A stretch of 31,808 nucleotides of DNA from a virus, in IMG/VR virus record IMGVR_UViG_3300030090_003432, positions 1-31,808 of that record; one strand, 5' to 3'. The notes beneath the pieces were generated by a model. That model was not told where the DNA came from, did no database searches, and saw nothing but the letters and a program-made list of their open reading frames with translations. This document shows positions 1 to 9,324 of the stretch, one piece after another (position 1 is the stretch's first letter; each line of letters begins with the position of its first letter). The translations under genes and the position numbers were made by a program.

Positions 1-2
1 CT

Positions 3-3000
3 AGAGTTCCAAGAAAAAAAGGTCAACATAGAGGTTCTAAATCACATTCAGATTTATATACAGATGAAAATCCAAAAGGCACAATAAAAGGTTTAAAGTT
101 TGCTACCGTTAAAGATGCTCAGGCATCAGTCAGTAAAATTAAAAATAGTGGTCGTTCACACGCTCATAAGATTCAAGCGGCTGTCGCTATGGAACAAAGA
201 GCACGAGAAATGGGTAAAACATCTCAAGCTGCTGTCTATCGTAGATATATCAATCAAATGAAAAAGAAGACAAAAAAGAAAAACGAACAAGGTTTAGGTT
301 CAAACAAAAAAGTTGTAGGTACGGATGACTACACGTTTGGACCTGATTGGATACCTACAAGTCTTGGACAACGTAAAAAAATGAAAAGACTACATAAAAA
401 AATAAATAGAAGTTTGAGAACAACAGAAGATATTCCATCACCGAGTCGTAAAGGTGTAAAAAAGATGAAACGTAAAGGACATAGTTCAGTTCCTTATGGT
501 AGTGGTTATAAAAAAGTAGATGAAGCGTTACCAAAAAAAGTTACAGATAAATATAAAAAATTAAAAAATAAACCAGAAACAGATGCTGGTAAAGATTTTT
601 CTCGACATCATAAATATTCAATGGCAGCTGATAAGATGGGAAGATTATCAGAACCAGACACATACGATTTTGATGATGATTATAAAGAAAAAGGAGGATG
701 GCAAAAAGAAAAAGACAAAAAGACAAAAGGATACGAACCAGTAAAAGAAGACAGAACTAAAATCAAAAAAGTAGTTGGTATCTATGGTGGTAGATTTCAA
801 CCATTTGGTCCTCATCACAAAAAAACCTACGAGTGGTTAAAAACCCAAGTTGACGATGCATATATCGTTACATCTAATCTAAAATCTTTACCAAGACACC
901 CAATGAACTTTGCAGAAAAAGTTCGTCATATGGTTAAAATGGGTATACCTAAAAATAAAATCATTATGGAAACGTCTCCATATCAAGCTAAAAATACTTT
1001 AAAGAAATTTGATGAAAAAACAACTGCAGTAATTTATATTTTTGGTAAGAAAGATGCTAATAGATTAAAGGCTGGAGCATACTTTGATGATTATAAAAAG
1101 AATAAAAAGAATATGGTTGGATATAGAGAACGTGGATATATTCTTACAGCACCACACGTTTCAGTTAAAGTCGGGGGTAAAGAAGTGAGTGGAACCGTAA
1201 TGAGACAATTACTTGGTTCACCTGATTATGAAAAAAATAGAAAAAAATTATTTAAAACATCTTTTGGATATTTTGACCAGGGAATCTATAATATGATGAC
1301 TAATAAATTTAAAAAGTTATTTGAGTCTTTTGATAATTTTCTTTCTAAAAATAATATACAAGATATAATAAAAGAAAGTAGTCTTACCATAGGTTCACCT
1401 GTTGACGACGGACCTCCTATTTTTTATAAAGGATTCAATGATTATGAAGTCGAAAGTAAAAAATGGATTGATTCAATGTATCAAGACACTGGTTGGGAAA
1501 TTATCGATTATATTTTAAGTCCTAACGCTATGAGTCCTAGTTATGATTATACACTAAAGTACTCGATAGTGCCCGCTGTATCTTTCTCAGATAACTCGAA
1601 ATACGAACAACACATAAATAACGTAGTGTTACGAAATGTTGGTTATGAAGTAGTAAAGTGGATGGGATTAGATGATAAAGGGGTACATACAGATGCACCT
1701 CCATTACCGGGAGCTGACGGTGAAACAGAAAATACAGATTTAAAAGAATCACAAGTTTTTTCGGTTGATTGGTGGACTCAAAAGTTATGGTTGGAAGAAT
1801 CAGAAGGTATGACATTAGAAGAGGGTGTCAAATTTGATAACTTCTTAAAACAAGTTAGTAAAGCGGCTAAACAACCTCTTGATAAAATTCGTAAGACAAT
1901 GATGAATAAGAATACTTTTTCTATTGCTAAATTAAATGATTTTAGTTTAGAAAAAGTTACTAAAAATGCTAAAAAAGGATTTCAGGCTTATCAAAGAATT
2001 ATAAATTATGTACCAGATAAAATAGCTGAAAAACTATCAAAAACAAAGTTCGGTCAAAAGAAAGAAAAAGGATTAAAAAAATTAGATAATTTTTTACAAA
2101 ATCATCCTAAATTGAAAAGAGTTATGGGACTTGGAGCGGCAGCAGCTGTAACATATGCTTGGACAAAGATGACTTTTATAGGTGACCCTGAATACGATTT
2201 AGATTTGTCAGCAGCAGCAACAGCAGCTGCTACAGGTGATGTTTCGTTTAGTGATTTATTCGCTGGTGAAATGGGTACAAAGTTTTTAATTTTGACAGCA
2301 GTGGGAGGTGCTACAGGATTGACAGCTCCTTATGTAAAACTATTAGGTAAAGCAGGAACGATGGCTGCAGGACTCACTTTCGGAGCAATTAGAGCTTATA
2401 AAAAAAGAAAAAAAGAAAAATTAGATAAACAAAAGAAAACAAAAGGTCCTGACATTGTTAAGAATCCCAATCCTCGAGGTCGAAAGAAAATGATTTCGAA
2501 ACAAAGTGCTGTTAGATGGGTATCGAAAAACAAAGGAGAGAAAGCTGCTAAAAAATATGTGAAGAGTTTATCAGAGATTATTAATTTAGATAACGAAGTA
2601 TCATTGATAATTGAAGGAGGAGCTTACGGACATATGGACCATCCTTTTGACGACAAAAATCTTACATTTTCAGATTTAAAGCAGATAATTATTAATGGAC
2701 TCGGTGGTAAATTAAACCGAGAAGATAATGTTACAGAGAAACTTGATGGTCAAAACTTAATGGTTTCTTGGGTAAATGGTAAATTGGTTACAGCTAGAAA
2801 CAAAGGTCAACTTAAAAACTTCGGAGCAACAGCAATGGACACAGCTGGTGTAGCATCTAAGTTCGCTGGTCGTGGTGATATAAAGAATGCTTTTGTTTTT
2901 GCTATGAAAGATTTAAGTAAATCTATTGGTAAGTTATCAGACGCTCAAAAAGAAAAAGTATTTGGTAATGGTAAACGATGGATGAATTTAGAGGTTATGT

Positions 3001-3836
3001 ATCCTAAAACAGCAAATGTAATTGATTATGATGTGGCAGAAATAGTATTTCATGGTACATTAGAGTATGATGAAAGTGGTACTGCAATAGGTCAACCAAA
3101 AGATTCAGCTCGTATGTTAGCTGGTATGATTAAACAAGTAAATCAAAATGTACAAAAAAATTATACAATAGGTAAACCTCAGTTTTTAACCGTACCAAAA
3201 GTACAAAATTTCGGTAAAAAGAAAAGAGGATATCTAAACCGACTAAATAAATTACAAAAACAATTTAATCTGAAAGATAATGATACATTAGCTAAATATC
3301 ACCAGTCATTTTGGGAAGAGTTTATATTCAATGCATCAAAACAATACAAATATAAGATACCGAATAAAGTTTTAGTCAATTTAACAAAGAGGTGGGCTTT
3401 CTTTGATAAGTCATATAAGATACCTACGATGAAAAAGGACATTAAAAACAAAAAATTTCTTGATTGGGCTCTCTCATTTGATAAAAATGACCATCAAAAA
3501 TGGGTAAAAGACAATATGAAACCTTTTGAAGTATTGTTTTTCGATGTAGGAGCTGAAATATTAAAAAATATAGGTGGATTTTTATCAGTATCACCAGATA
3601 AAGCAGTTCAACGTATCAGAAAAGATGTGATAAATGCTATATCAGTAGTGAAAAAGAGTAAAGATGTTAAAAAAATAGAAACTTTAAAGAATCAAGTTGA
3701 CAAATTAAATAAAATCGGAGGATTATCTTCGATTGTACCATCAGAGGGAATAGTTTTTAAGTATAAAGGTAAAACATATAAGTTTACAGGTGCTTTCGCA
3801 CCCATAAATCAAATTTTAGGGTTATTAAATTTTTAG
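3..3836 (+). CDS. Giant multidomain protein with two nucleotidyltransferase-type domains (5' partial)
   Basis: The frame is open to the left edge (it reads RVPRKKGQHRGSK before the first ATG at 189), so the N-terminus is missing. Numbering from that ATG: residues 196-340 look like a HIGH-type nucleotidyltransferase (NMN adenylyltransferase/cytidylyltransferase fold), with GRFQPFGPHH as the HxGH-like motif and VSGTVMR near 333 as the ISGTxxR-like motif. Residues 690-790 are Ala/Gly-rich and hydrophobic, possibly membrane-interacting. Residues 808-1215 resemble the covalent nucleotidyltransferase (DNA/RNA ligase) superfamily: KLDGQN (candidate nucleotidylated Lys851), LEVMYP near 935 as motif III, and EGIVFKYKGKTYKF near 1186 as motifs IV/V. 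The N-terminal part is Lys-rich. The substrate is unknown. The gene lies directly upstream of the packaging genes, and its stop codon overlaps the next gene's ribosome-binding site. The two domain families are inferred from motifs alone. Confidence 0.8.
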   Translation, partial: RVPRKKGQHRGSKSHSDLYTDENPKGTIKGLKFATVKDAQASVSKIKNSGRSHAHKIQAAVAMEQRAREMGKTSQAAVYRRYINQMKKKTKKKNEQGLGSNKKVVGTDDYTFGPDWIPTSLGQRKKMKRLHKKINRSLRTTEDIPSPSRKGVKKMKRKGHSSVPYGSGYKKVDEALPKKVTDKYKKLKNKPETDAGKDFSRHHKYSMAADKMGRLSEPDTYDFDDDYKEKGGWQKEKDKKTKGYEPVKEDRTKIKKVVGIYGGRFQPFGPHHKKTYEWLKTQVDDAYIVTSNLKSLPRHPMNFAEKVRHMVKMGIPKNKIIMETSPYQAKNTLKKFDEKTTAVIYIFGKKDANRLKAGAYFDDYKKNKKNMVGYRERGYILTAPHVSVKVGGKEVSGTVMRQLLGSPDYEKNRKKLFKTSFGYFDQGIYNMMTNKFKKLFESFDNFLSKNNIQDIIKESSLTIGSPVDDGPPIFYKGFNDYEVESKKWIDSMYQDTGWEIIDYILSPNAMSPSYDYTLKYSIVPAVSFSDNSKYEQHINNVVLRNVGYEVVKWMGLDDKGVHTDAPPLPGADGETENTDLKESQVFSVDWWTQKLWLEESEGMTLEEGVKFDNFLKQVSKAAKQPLDKIRKTMMNKNTFSIAKLNDFSLEKVTKNAKKGFQAYQRIINYVPDKIAEKLSKTKFGQKKEKGLKKLDNFLQNHPKLKRVMGLGAAAAVTYAWTKMTFIGDPEYDLDLSAAATAAATGDVSFSDLFAGEMGTKFLILTAVGGATGLTAPYVKLLGKAGTMAAGLTFGAIRAYKKRKKEKLDKQKKTKGPDIVKNPNPRGRKKMISKQSAVRWVSKNKGEKAAKKYVKSLSEIINLDNEVSLIIEGGAYGHMDHPFDDKNLTFSDLKQIIINGLGGKLNREDNVTEKLDGQNLMVSWVNGKLVTARNKGQLKNFGATAMDTAGVASKFAGRGDIKNAFVFAMKDLSKSIGKLSDAQKEKVFGNGKRWMNLEVMYPKTANVIDYDVAEIVFHGTLEYDESGTAIGQPKDSARMLAGMIKQVNQNVQKNYTIGKPQFLTVPKVQNFGKKKRGYLNRLNKLQKQFNLKDNDTLAKYHQSFWEEFIFNASKQYKYKIPNKVLVNLTKRWAFFDKSYKIPTMKKDIKNKKFLDWALSFDKNDHQKWVKDNMKPFEVLFFDVGAEILKNIGGFLSVSPDKAVQRIRKDVINAISVVKKSKDVKKIETLKNQVDKLNKIGGLSSIVPSEGIVFKYKGKTYKFTGAFAPINQILGLLNF

Positions 3837-3844
3837 GAGTAGTT

Positions 3845-4369
3845 ATGGCAGGCTATAGTAAAGAGAATAAACGTCAAAATGACGCTTTACAATCAATTTT
3901 AAGAGGAGGAACACCTGAACAAAAAATTCAAGTAGGTTATACGGGAAAAAAACAGAAATCAGGTGACCAAATAGACAGATTATCTGATATAATGAAGGAA
4001 GCTCGAATGCCTTGGTTCTGTCCTAAGTGTGAAAAGGTTATGAAACATAGAATGGACAACAAAACTTGGGCTCTGTACAATCATTGTTTTGATTGTCAGA
4101 TAAAATTAGAAAATAAGATGAGAATCGATGGAACTTACGATGAATGGAAAGAAAATAACATAAAAGAGAGTAAGTTAGCTTATATCAAAGACCAAAGAAC
4201 ACAAATTAAAGAATTTAAAGAACAAAACACACCTGAGTTCTTTGAACAATACAGACCAGACGGGTATTCAGTTGATAAAGACAAATGGACAATGAATGCT
4301 GAAGAAATGAACAAAAAAGCTGATGAATATTTAGAATTTTTAGATAAATTAGAAGAATCTCTAGTTTAA
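3845..4369 (+). CDS. Zinc-ribbon protein of unknown function
   Basis: This 174-residue protein starts at an ATG five bases after AGGAG. Two CxxC pairs (Cys59/Cys62 and Cys81/Cys84, in WFCPKC and HCFDC) suggest one structural zinc site. The N-terminal 50 residues are polar and include YTGKKQKSGDQ. The C-terminal half is charged and probably helical. An IKES site near 117 fits the (L/I)xE pattern cut by T4-type prohead protease. Position just upstream of terminase would fit a packaging role, such as a small-terminase substitute, but nothing in the sequence shows that. I do not recognise a named family. Confidence 0.75.
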   Translation: MAGYSKENKRQNDALQSILRGGTPEQKIQVGYTGKKQKSGDQIDRLSDIMKEARMPWFCPKCEKVMKHRMDNKTWALYNHCFDCQIKLENKMRIDGTYDEWKENNIKESKLAYIKDQRTQIKEFKEQNTPEFFEQYRPDGYSVDKDKWTMNAEEMNKKADEYLEFLDKLEESLV

Positions 4370-4370
4370 C

Positions 4371-4378
4371 ATATTTAT
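4371..4378 (+). promoter_or_regulatory. Candidate late promoter octamer ATATTTAT
   Basis: This exact octamer is the first of seven intergenic copies. It lies in the 23-base gap before the small gene at 4393, 14 bases ahead of its ATG, in the context CATATTTATATACAGG. Role as a late promoter is inferred from repeated placement upstream of gene groups. Confidence 0.5.
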
Positions 4379-4392
4379 ATACAGGAAGATAG

Positions 4393-4659
4393 ATGATTCA
4401 AGATAAAGAAGTTTACGTAATAAGAGGAAAAGAACTCAAAGATTTGATTTCATTATTATCTGACCTAAAATTTGTAGCACTTGAGTACGCTAAAACAAAT
4501 CAAACAGAAATCGATGAAACTGAAAAAGTTTATGACGATATGGTTGATAGTATGCTACAATCAAAACTATTTAAAACATTTAAACTAGAAGATTTACGAA
4601 GTGAATTTTCTTTTAATGAATTACTAAGAAATGCCGGTCTTAAATTAGGGAGAAATTAA
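4393..4659 (+). CDS. Small acidic protein of unknown function
   Basis: This 88-residue protein has an AGGAAG ribosome-binding site four bases before its ATG. It is predicted to be largely helical, with many Asp/Glu/Leu residues and no cysteine, signal peptide or membrane segment. Its stop codon abuts the next ATG, so the two are probably translated together. It lies two genes upstream of the large terminase, where some phages carry a small terminase, and its size and helical content would fit. No diagnostic motif is visible and I do not assign it. Confidence 0.65.
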   Translation: MIQDKEVYVIRGKELKDLISLLSDLKFVALEYAKTNQTEIDETEKVYDDMVDSMLQSKLFKTFKLEDLRSEFSFNELLRNAGLKLGRN

Positions 4660-4953
4660 ATGGCAGAAGTAAAACGTGGCTCAGGAGCCAGAACAGATGT
4701 GTCTAGTCGTAGTGCACCAACTTTTAAACCAAGTGCTAAATACAATAAAATTGTAGAGTTTGGAGCAGGTGACCATCACTTATCTGGTTCACATGCTGGT
4801 TCAGATGGATTTATAATACAAACAGCAGGTACAACGGTTCTTCATCCAGTTGAAGGAGCACCAGTCGCAGCTAGTGCTATAAATGCTAAAGAAGTTTATG
4901 AAATAGGACTTTCAAGAATCACTGGAAGCGGAACGGTTTCTGTATTATACTAA
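4660..4953 (+). CDS. Small beta-rich protein, possibly structural
   Basis: This 97-residue protein starts immediately after the preceding stop, with GGGAGA as ribosome-binding site. The first 25 residues are polar and probably disordered. The rest is rich in Gly/Ser/Thr/Val (GSHAGSDGFIIQTAGTT, then EIGLSRITGSGTVSVLY), a composition typical of small beta-sandwich virion proteins such as decoration or fibre-tip subunits. It contains no cysteine. The terminase gene begins one base after its stop. A structural role is inferred from composition only. Confidence 0.65.
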   Translation: MAEVKRGSGARTDVSSRSAPTFKPSAKYNKIVEFGAGDHHLSGSHAGSDGFIIQTAGTTVLHPVEGAPVAASAINAKEVYEIGLSRITGSGTVSVLY

Positions 4954-4954
4954 T

Positions 4955-6538
4955 ATGGAAAGAAATTCAAAAGGACAACTCAAAGATGTGATTAAACAGG
5001 AGTATGTGAAGTGTGCTTCCGACCCTGTTTATTTTTTGAAAAAGTATTGTATGATACAACATCCGATACAGGGTAAAGTTCCTTTTGCACTTTATGACTT
5101 TCAGGAAAAAACCGTAGGAGAGTTTGTAAATAATAGATTCAATATTATTTTAAAAGCTCGTCAACTAGGTATTTCCACATTGACAGCCGGATATAGTTTA
5201 TGGATGATGACTTTTCATCCAGATAAGAACATCTTGGTAATTGCTACTAAACAAGAGGTAGCAAAAAACTTGGTAACAAAGGTTCGTGTGATGCATGCTA
5301 ACTTACCAAGTTGGTTAAAACAACCTTGTGTTGAAGACAACAAGTTGAGTTTGAGATATAAGAATGGTTCTCAGATAAAAGCTGTATCAAGTGGTGAGGA
5401 TAGTGGTCGTTCTGAAGCACTATCATTACTGATACTTGATGAGGCAGCGTTTATTGATAAAATTGATGGTATATGGGCAGCAGCATCACAGACGTTATCT
5501 ACAGGTGGACAATGTATCGCTCTCTCAACACCTAATGGTGTAGGTAATTGGTTTCATAGAACTTGGATGGACGCTGAAGATAAATTAAACGATTTTAATT
5601 TTATCAGATTACATTGGACCGTACATCCTGATAGAGAACAGGAGTGGAGAGATGAACAAGATACACTTTTAGGTCCTTCATTAGCTGCTCAGGAATGTGA
5701 TTGTGATTTTATAACATCAGGTCAAAGTGTAGTCGATGGTATTATACTTGAAGAGTATAGAGAAAAACAAATTAAAGAACCAATCGAAAAAAGAGGTATT
5801 GATTCAAATGTTTGGATATGGGAACCTCCAAACTATACGAAAGATTATGTTGTTTGTGCTGACGTTAGTCGTGGTGATAGTACAGACTATTCAGCTTTTC
5901 ATATACTTGATGTAGAGACATTAGAACAAGTAGCTGAATATAAAGGTAGGATGTCTACGAGAGATTATGGTAATCTGTTAGTTAATATAGCTACTGAATA
6001 TAATAACGCTTTATTAGTGATTGAGAACAACAATATTGGTTGGGCTACAATTCAACAAGTCATTGATAGAGAGTATGAAAATTTATTTTATATGAGTAAA
6101 GATTTACAAGTTGTTGATGTACATAGACAGATAAATAATAAAATTAACAGAATGGAAAAACAACTTGTACCAGGATTCACAATCACTTCTAAAACGAGAC
6201 CTTTGGTAGTTTCTAAGTTAGAAGAATTTTTTAGAGAAAGAGCTGTTACGGTTCATTCTCAGAGATTAATAGATGAATTATTTGTATTTATTTATAATGG
6301 AAGCAGAGCAGAAGCAATGTCAGGATATAATGATGACTTAGTAATGTCTTTCGCTATGGGATTATGGATAAGAGAAACAGCCCTGAGATTAAGGGCTGAA
6401 GGAATAGAATTACAAAAAAAAGCAATGAATAGTATAACATCAAATCAAGGTGTTTATACACCAACAAACAATCAGAATGATTCTTGGAAATGGGAAACAG
6501 GAAAAAAACGAGAATCATTAGAATGGTTGATTAATTAA
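4955..6538 (+). CDS. terL: Terminase large subunit (gp17-like packaging ATPase/nuclease)
   Basis: This 527-residue protein matches the TerL layout. The N-terminal ATPase has KARQLGIST (67-75) at the Walker A place, LLILDEAAF with Asp162/Glu163 as Walker B, and STPNG near 191 as the coupling motif. The C-terminal RNase H-like nuclease has ADVSRGDSTD with Asp303, VIENNN with Glu357 and YNDDLV with Asp460/461 as metal ligands. It would drive ATP-powered packaging of DNA through the portal and cut the concatemer. T4 gp17 is about 610 residues, so this is a shorter version. The Walker A segment lacks the usual Lys before Ser/Thr (Ile73 is there). No good ribosome-binding site is visible, so translation is probably coupled to the gene upstream. 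Confidence 0.95.
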   Translation: MERNSKGQLKDVIKQEYVKCASDPVYFLKKYCMIQHPIQGKVPFALYDFQEKTVGEFVNNRFNIILKARQLGISTLTAGYSLWMMTFHPDKNILVIATKQEVAKNLVTKVRVMHANLPSWLKQPCVEDNKLSLRYKNGSQIKAVSSGEDSGRSEALSLLILDEAAFIDKIDGIWAAASQTLSTGGQCIALSTPNGVGNWFHRTWMDAEDKLNDFNFIRLHWTVHPDREQEWRDEQDTLLGPSLAAQECDCDFITSGQSVVDGIILEEYREKQIKEPIEKRGIDSNVWIWEPPNYTKDYVVCADVSRGDSTDYSAFHILDVETLEQVAEYKGRMSTRDYGNLLVNIATEYNNALLVIENNNIGWATIQQVIDREYENLFYMSKDLQVVDVHRQINNKINRMEKQLVPGFTITSKTRPLVVSKLEEFFRERAVTVHSQRLIDELFVFIYNGSRAEAMSGYNDDLVMSFAMGLWIRETALRLRAEGIELQKKAMNSITSNQGVYTPTNNQNDSWKWETGKKRESLEWLIN

Positions 6539-6549
6539 AGAGGTAAAAA

Positions 6550-8391
6550 ATGGCTGACACAGGCTTAAGAAGTAGATTATTAAGACTATTTTCTACGAAT
6601 GTAGTAGTTAGAAATGTAGGAGGTAAAAAACTCAAAGTTTCGGATACGAGTCGTACTCAAGCATATCAGAAAAGTAATCTAATTGACAGATATCAAAAAA
6701 TATTTACGGGTGTAGGACTTAGTGGTTACTCAGATGCTTTGATGACCAAGACAATGAGACTAAACTTATTCAAAGATTATGAGTCTATGGATAGTGATGC
6801 TATAATTTCCTCAGCTCTTGACATTTATGCTGACGAATCTACGATGAAATCAGAATACGGTGATGTTTTAGAAATCAAAACTGATAATGACCAGATAAGA
6901 GAAATATTACATAATTTATTTTATGATGTAGTGAATATTGAATTTAATTTATGGCCTTGGGTTCGTAATATGTGTAAATATGGTGATTTCTTTTTGAAAC
7001 TAGAGATAGATGAAAAATACGGTATCACGAATGTTGTACCTCTTTCCGTATACGATACTTCAAGAATTGAAGGTATAGACCCCGACAATCCTGAATATGT
7101 AAAGTTTCTTATCGAATCAACAACAAGTGAACATAGATATAAAGCTGAACGCTCATCAACAAGAACAGAATTAGAAAATTATGAAGTAGCTCACTTTAGG
7201 TTATTATCAGATTCAAATTATTTACCTTATGGTAAGTCTCAAATCGAAGGTGGTAGAAAAACTTGGAAACAAGTTACATTAATGGAAGATGCTATGATGA
7301 TTCATAGGATTATGAGAGCTCCTGAAAAAAGAATTTTTAAACTTGATATAGGTAATATACCTCCTGCTGAAGTTGATAATTATATGCAAAAAGTTATCAA
7401 TAAGATGAAAAAAGCTCCTGTTGTTGATGAAGACACTGGTGATTACAACTTACGATACAATATGCAAAACATAACAGAAGACTTCTTCTTACCAGTACGA
7501 GGTGGTGATAGTGGTACGAGTATCGATTCATTACCAGGTTTGACTTATGAGGCTACAGAAGACATTGAGTATCTTAAAAATAAATTATTATCATCTCTTA
7601 GAATACCTAAAGCGTTTTTAGGATTCGAAGAAAATGTTGGTTCTAAAGCTACTTTAGCTGCTGAAGATGTAAGATTTGCTCGTACAATAGAAAGAATACA
7701 AAGAATAGCTATAAGTGAATTAACAAAAATGGCTATCGTTCATTTATATGCTCAAGGGTATCAAGATGCTGATTTAGTCAATTTCGAACTTGCTTTGACA
7801 AGTCCCTCAACAATATACGAACAAGAAAAGATTGAACTCTGGAATAGTAAAACAAGTTTAGCTTCTTCAATGTTACAAGATGGACTTGTGTCTTCAGAAT
7901 GGATTTACAAAAATGTATTTGGTTTTACTGAAGAACAAATTAAAGAAGAAGATGATAATATAGCCTTTGATTACAAACAAAAGTTTAGACGTTCCCAGAT
8001 TGAGAATGAAGGTAACGACCCAGCTAAATCAGGTGAAGCAAAAGGTACTCCATCAGATATGGCAATGGGAAGAACAGGACACGAATTAGATGATAAGGGA
8101 GGAGCACCAGAAGGTGGGTTTGAAGGAGCAGGAAGACCGAAAGAACCTAACAAGTATGGAAAAGATAGTGGTGCTCGAGGTAGAGACCCATTAGGAGCTC
8201 ACGATATGAAGAAAGGTGGTAGTGGAGCACCTAAATATGGTAGACCGCTTGCTCTAGCTCACTATGATGCCTTGAAAAAATCGATGAATTTTAATAAAGT
8301 TGATACAAAAATTATCACGGAAACTTCTGAAGTTGAAAAAGAGTATAAGGATGAGGTAACTTCTTTAACTAAAGACACTTCAAATGAATAA
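6550..8391 (+). CDS. 20: Portal vertex protein (gp20-like)
   Basis: This 613-residue protein directly follows terminase, with GAGG before its ATG. The central region resembles the T4 gp20 family: FLKLEID, then YGKSQIEGGRKTWKQ, then MMIHRIMRAPEKRIFKLDIGN, the conserved portal segment, followed by RIPKAFLGFEENVGSKAT. Twelve copies would form the ring that nucleates the prohead and carries DNA. It is longer than T4 gp20 (524 residues), mainly because of a Gly/Lys-rich, probably disordered stretch at about 495-570 and a charged tail. ITET near the C-terminus fits the (L/I)xE cleavage pattern. Confidence 0.93.
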   Translation: MADTGLRSRLLRLFSTNVVVRNVGGKKLKVSDTSRTQAYQKSNLIDRYQKIFTGVGLSGYSDALMTKTMRLNLFKDYESMDSDAIISSALDIYADESTMKSEYGDVLEIKTDNDQIREILHNLFYDVVNIEFNLWPWVRNMCKYGDFFLKLEIDEKYGITNVVPLSVYDTSRIEGIDPDNPEYVKFLIESTTSEHRYKAERSSTRTELENYEVAHFRLLSDSNYLPYGKSQIEGGRKTWKQVTLMEDAMMIHRIMRAPEKRIFKLDIGNIPPAEVDNYMQKVINKMKKAPVVDEDTGDYNLRYNMQNITEDFFLPVRGGDSGTSIDSLPGLTYEATEDIEYLKNKLLSSLRIPKAFLGFEENVGSKATLAAEDVRFARTIERIQRIAISELTKMAIVHLYAQGYQDADLVNFELALTSPSTIYEQEKIELWNSKTSLASSMLQDGLVSSEWIYKNVFGFTEEQIKEEDDNIAFDYKQKFRRSQIENEGNDPAKSGEAKGTPSDMAMGRTGHELDDKGGAPEGGFEGAGRPKEPNKYGKDSGARGRDPLGAHDMKKGGSGAPKYGRPLALAHYDALKKSMNFNKVDTKIITETSEVEKEYKDEVTSLTKDTSNE

Positions 8392-8406
8392 TTATTATTT
8401 AACTTT

Positions 8407-8414
8407 ATATTTAT
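8407..8414 (+). promoter_or_regulatory. Candidate late promoter octamer ATATTTAT
   Basis: An exact copy of the repeated intergenic octamer in the 60-base gap after the portal gene, 37 bases before the ATG at 8452. It would start a transcript for the prohead core genes. Confidence 0.5.
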
Positions 8415-8451
8415 TTATGACAAAATATATAATGAAATGGAGTATTATATA

Positions 8452-9324
8452 ATGGCTCGCAAATTAAAGCATTCTAAAATAAAGAATACAAGTATTCTTT
8501 TTGAATTACTAACAAGACAAATTACAGCTGATGTTTTAGCTGGAAAAAGCACTAAATCAGTTAAAATAGTCAAGAAATATTTTAATGAAGAAACAGAACT
8601 AGGTAAAGAATTACAATTTTATCGTATTTTATCTGAAAAACATTATCACTCAGAAACAAAAGCCAGAGATTTGTTATCTGCAGTTGTTGAATCAAGAAAA
8701 AAACTTAGTAATGCAAAGTTACGTAATGAAAAATATAATTTAATCAAAGAAATAAAAGAGAATTACAACTCGACAGATTTTTTTAATGGTAGAATTACTA
8801 ATTACAGATTATTAGCAGCTATCTATAACACTTTTTTATCAGAAAGTGCTACTACCGTATCATTTAATCCGGAACAAACTACAAGTTCCAAACACACGAT
8901 TTTAGAACATATTACAAATAAAAAAATCACAACAAAACAAGTAAAAGATAAAATTTTAAAAGAGTATTCTCAAAACGACAAAGATTTGAGATTACTTACA
9001 TATCAAATTTTGGTAGATAAATTTAATACAAAATATAAGTCATTAAACGAATCTCAAAAAAATCTACTTAAAAGTTACATTAATAATATCAGTAATACAA
9101 ATTCATTACGTGAGTTTGTAAATATAGAAGTCAAAAAAATCGAAGGATTACTCGAAAAACACGTTGACCAAGTAAGTGATACAATCACAAAGATAAAATT
9201 GACCGAGTCTATAAATCAAATAGGTAATTTGACAAAAGGAAAAATTGTAAACGAAAAACAAGTTTTGACTTTAATGAGATATTATGAACTTGTTAAGGAG
9301 ATTGAAAATGTCCACTCAAATTGA
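8452..9324 (+). CDS. Helical protein of the portal-protease interval, function unknown
   Basis: I chose the ATG at 8452 (MARKLKHSKIKN) over the one at 8437 because GGAG at 8439-8442 then sits nine bases upstream, whereas it would lie inside the longer reading. The product is 291 residues, rich in Lys/Glu/Leu/Asn, with long predicted helices and no membrane segment. A FLSES site near 140 fits the gp21-type (L/I)xE pattern. In T4 this interval holds small core genes (67, 68), so a prohead-core role is plausible, but no recognisable domain is seen. Its end overlaps the next gene by 17 bases. Confidence 0.8.
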   Translation: MARKLKHSKIKNTSILFELLTRQITADVLAGKSTKSVKIVKKYFNEETELGKELQFYRILSEKHYHSETKARDLLSAVVESRKKLSNAKLRNEKYNLIKEIKENYNSTDFFNGRITNYRLLAAIYNTFLSESATTVSFNPEQTTSSKHTILEHITNKKITTKQVKDKILKEYSQNDKDLRLLTYQILVDKFNTKYKSLNESQKNLLKSYINNISNTNSLREFVNIEVKKIEGLLEKHVDQVSDTITKIKLTESINQIGNLTKGKIVNEKQVLTLMRYYELVKEIENVHSN

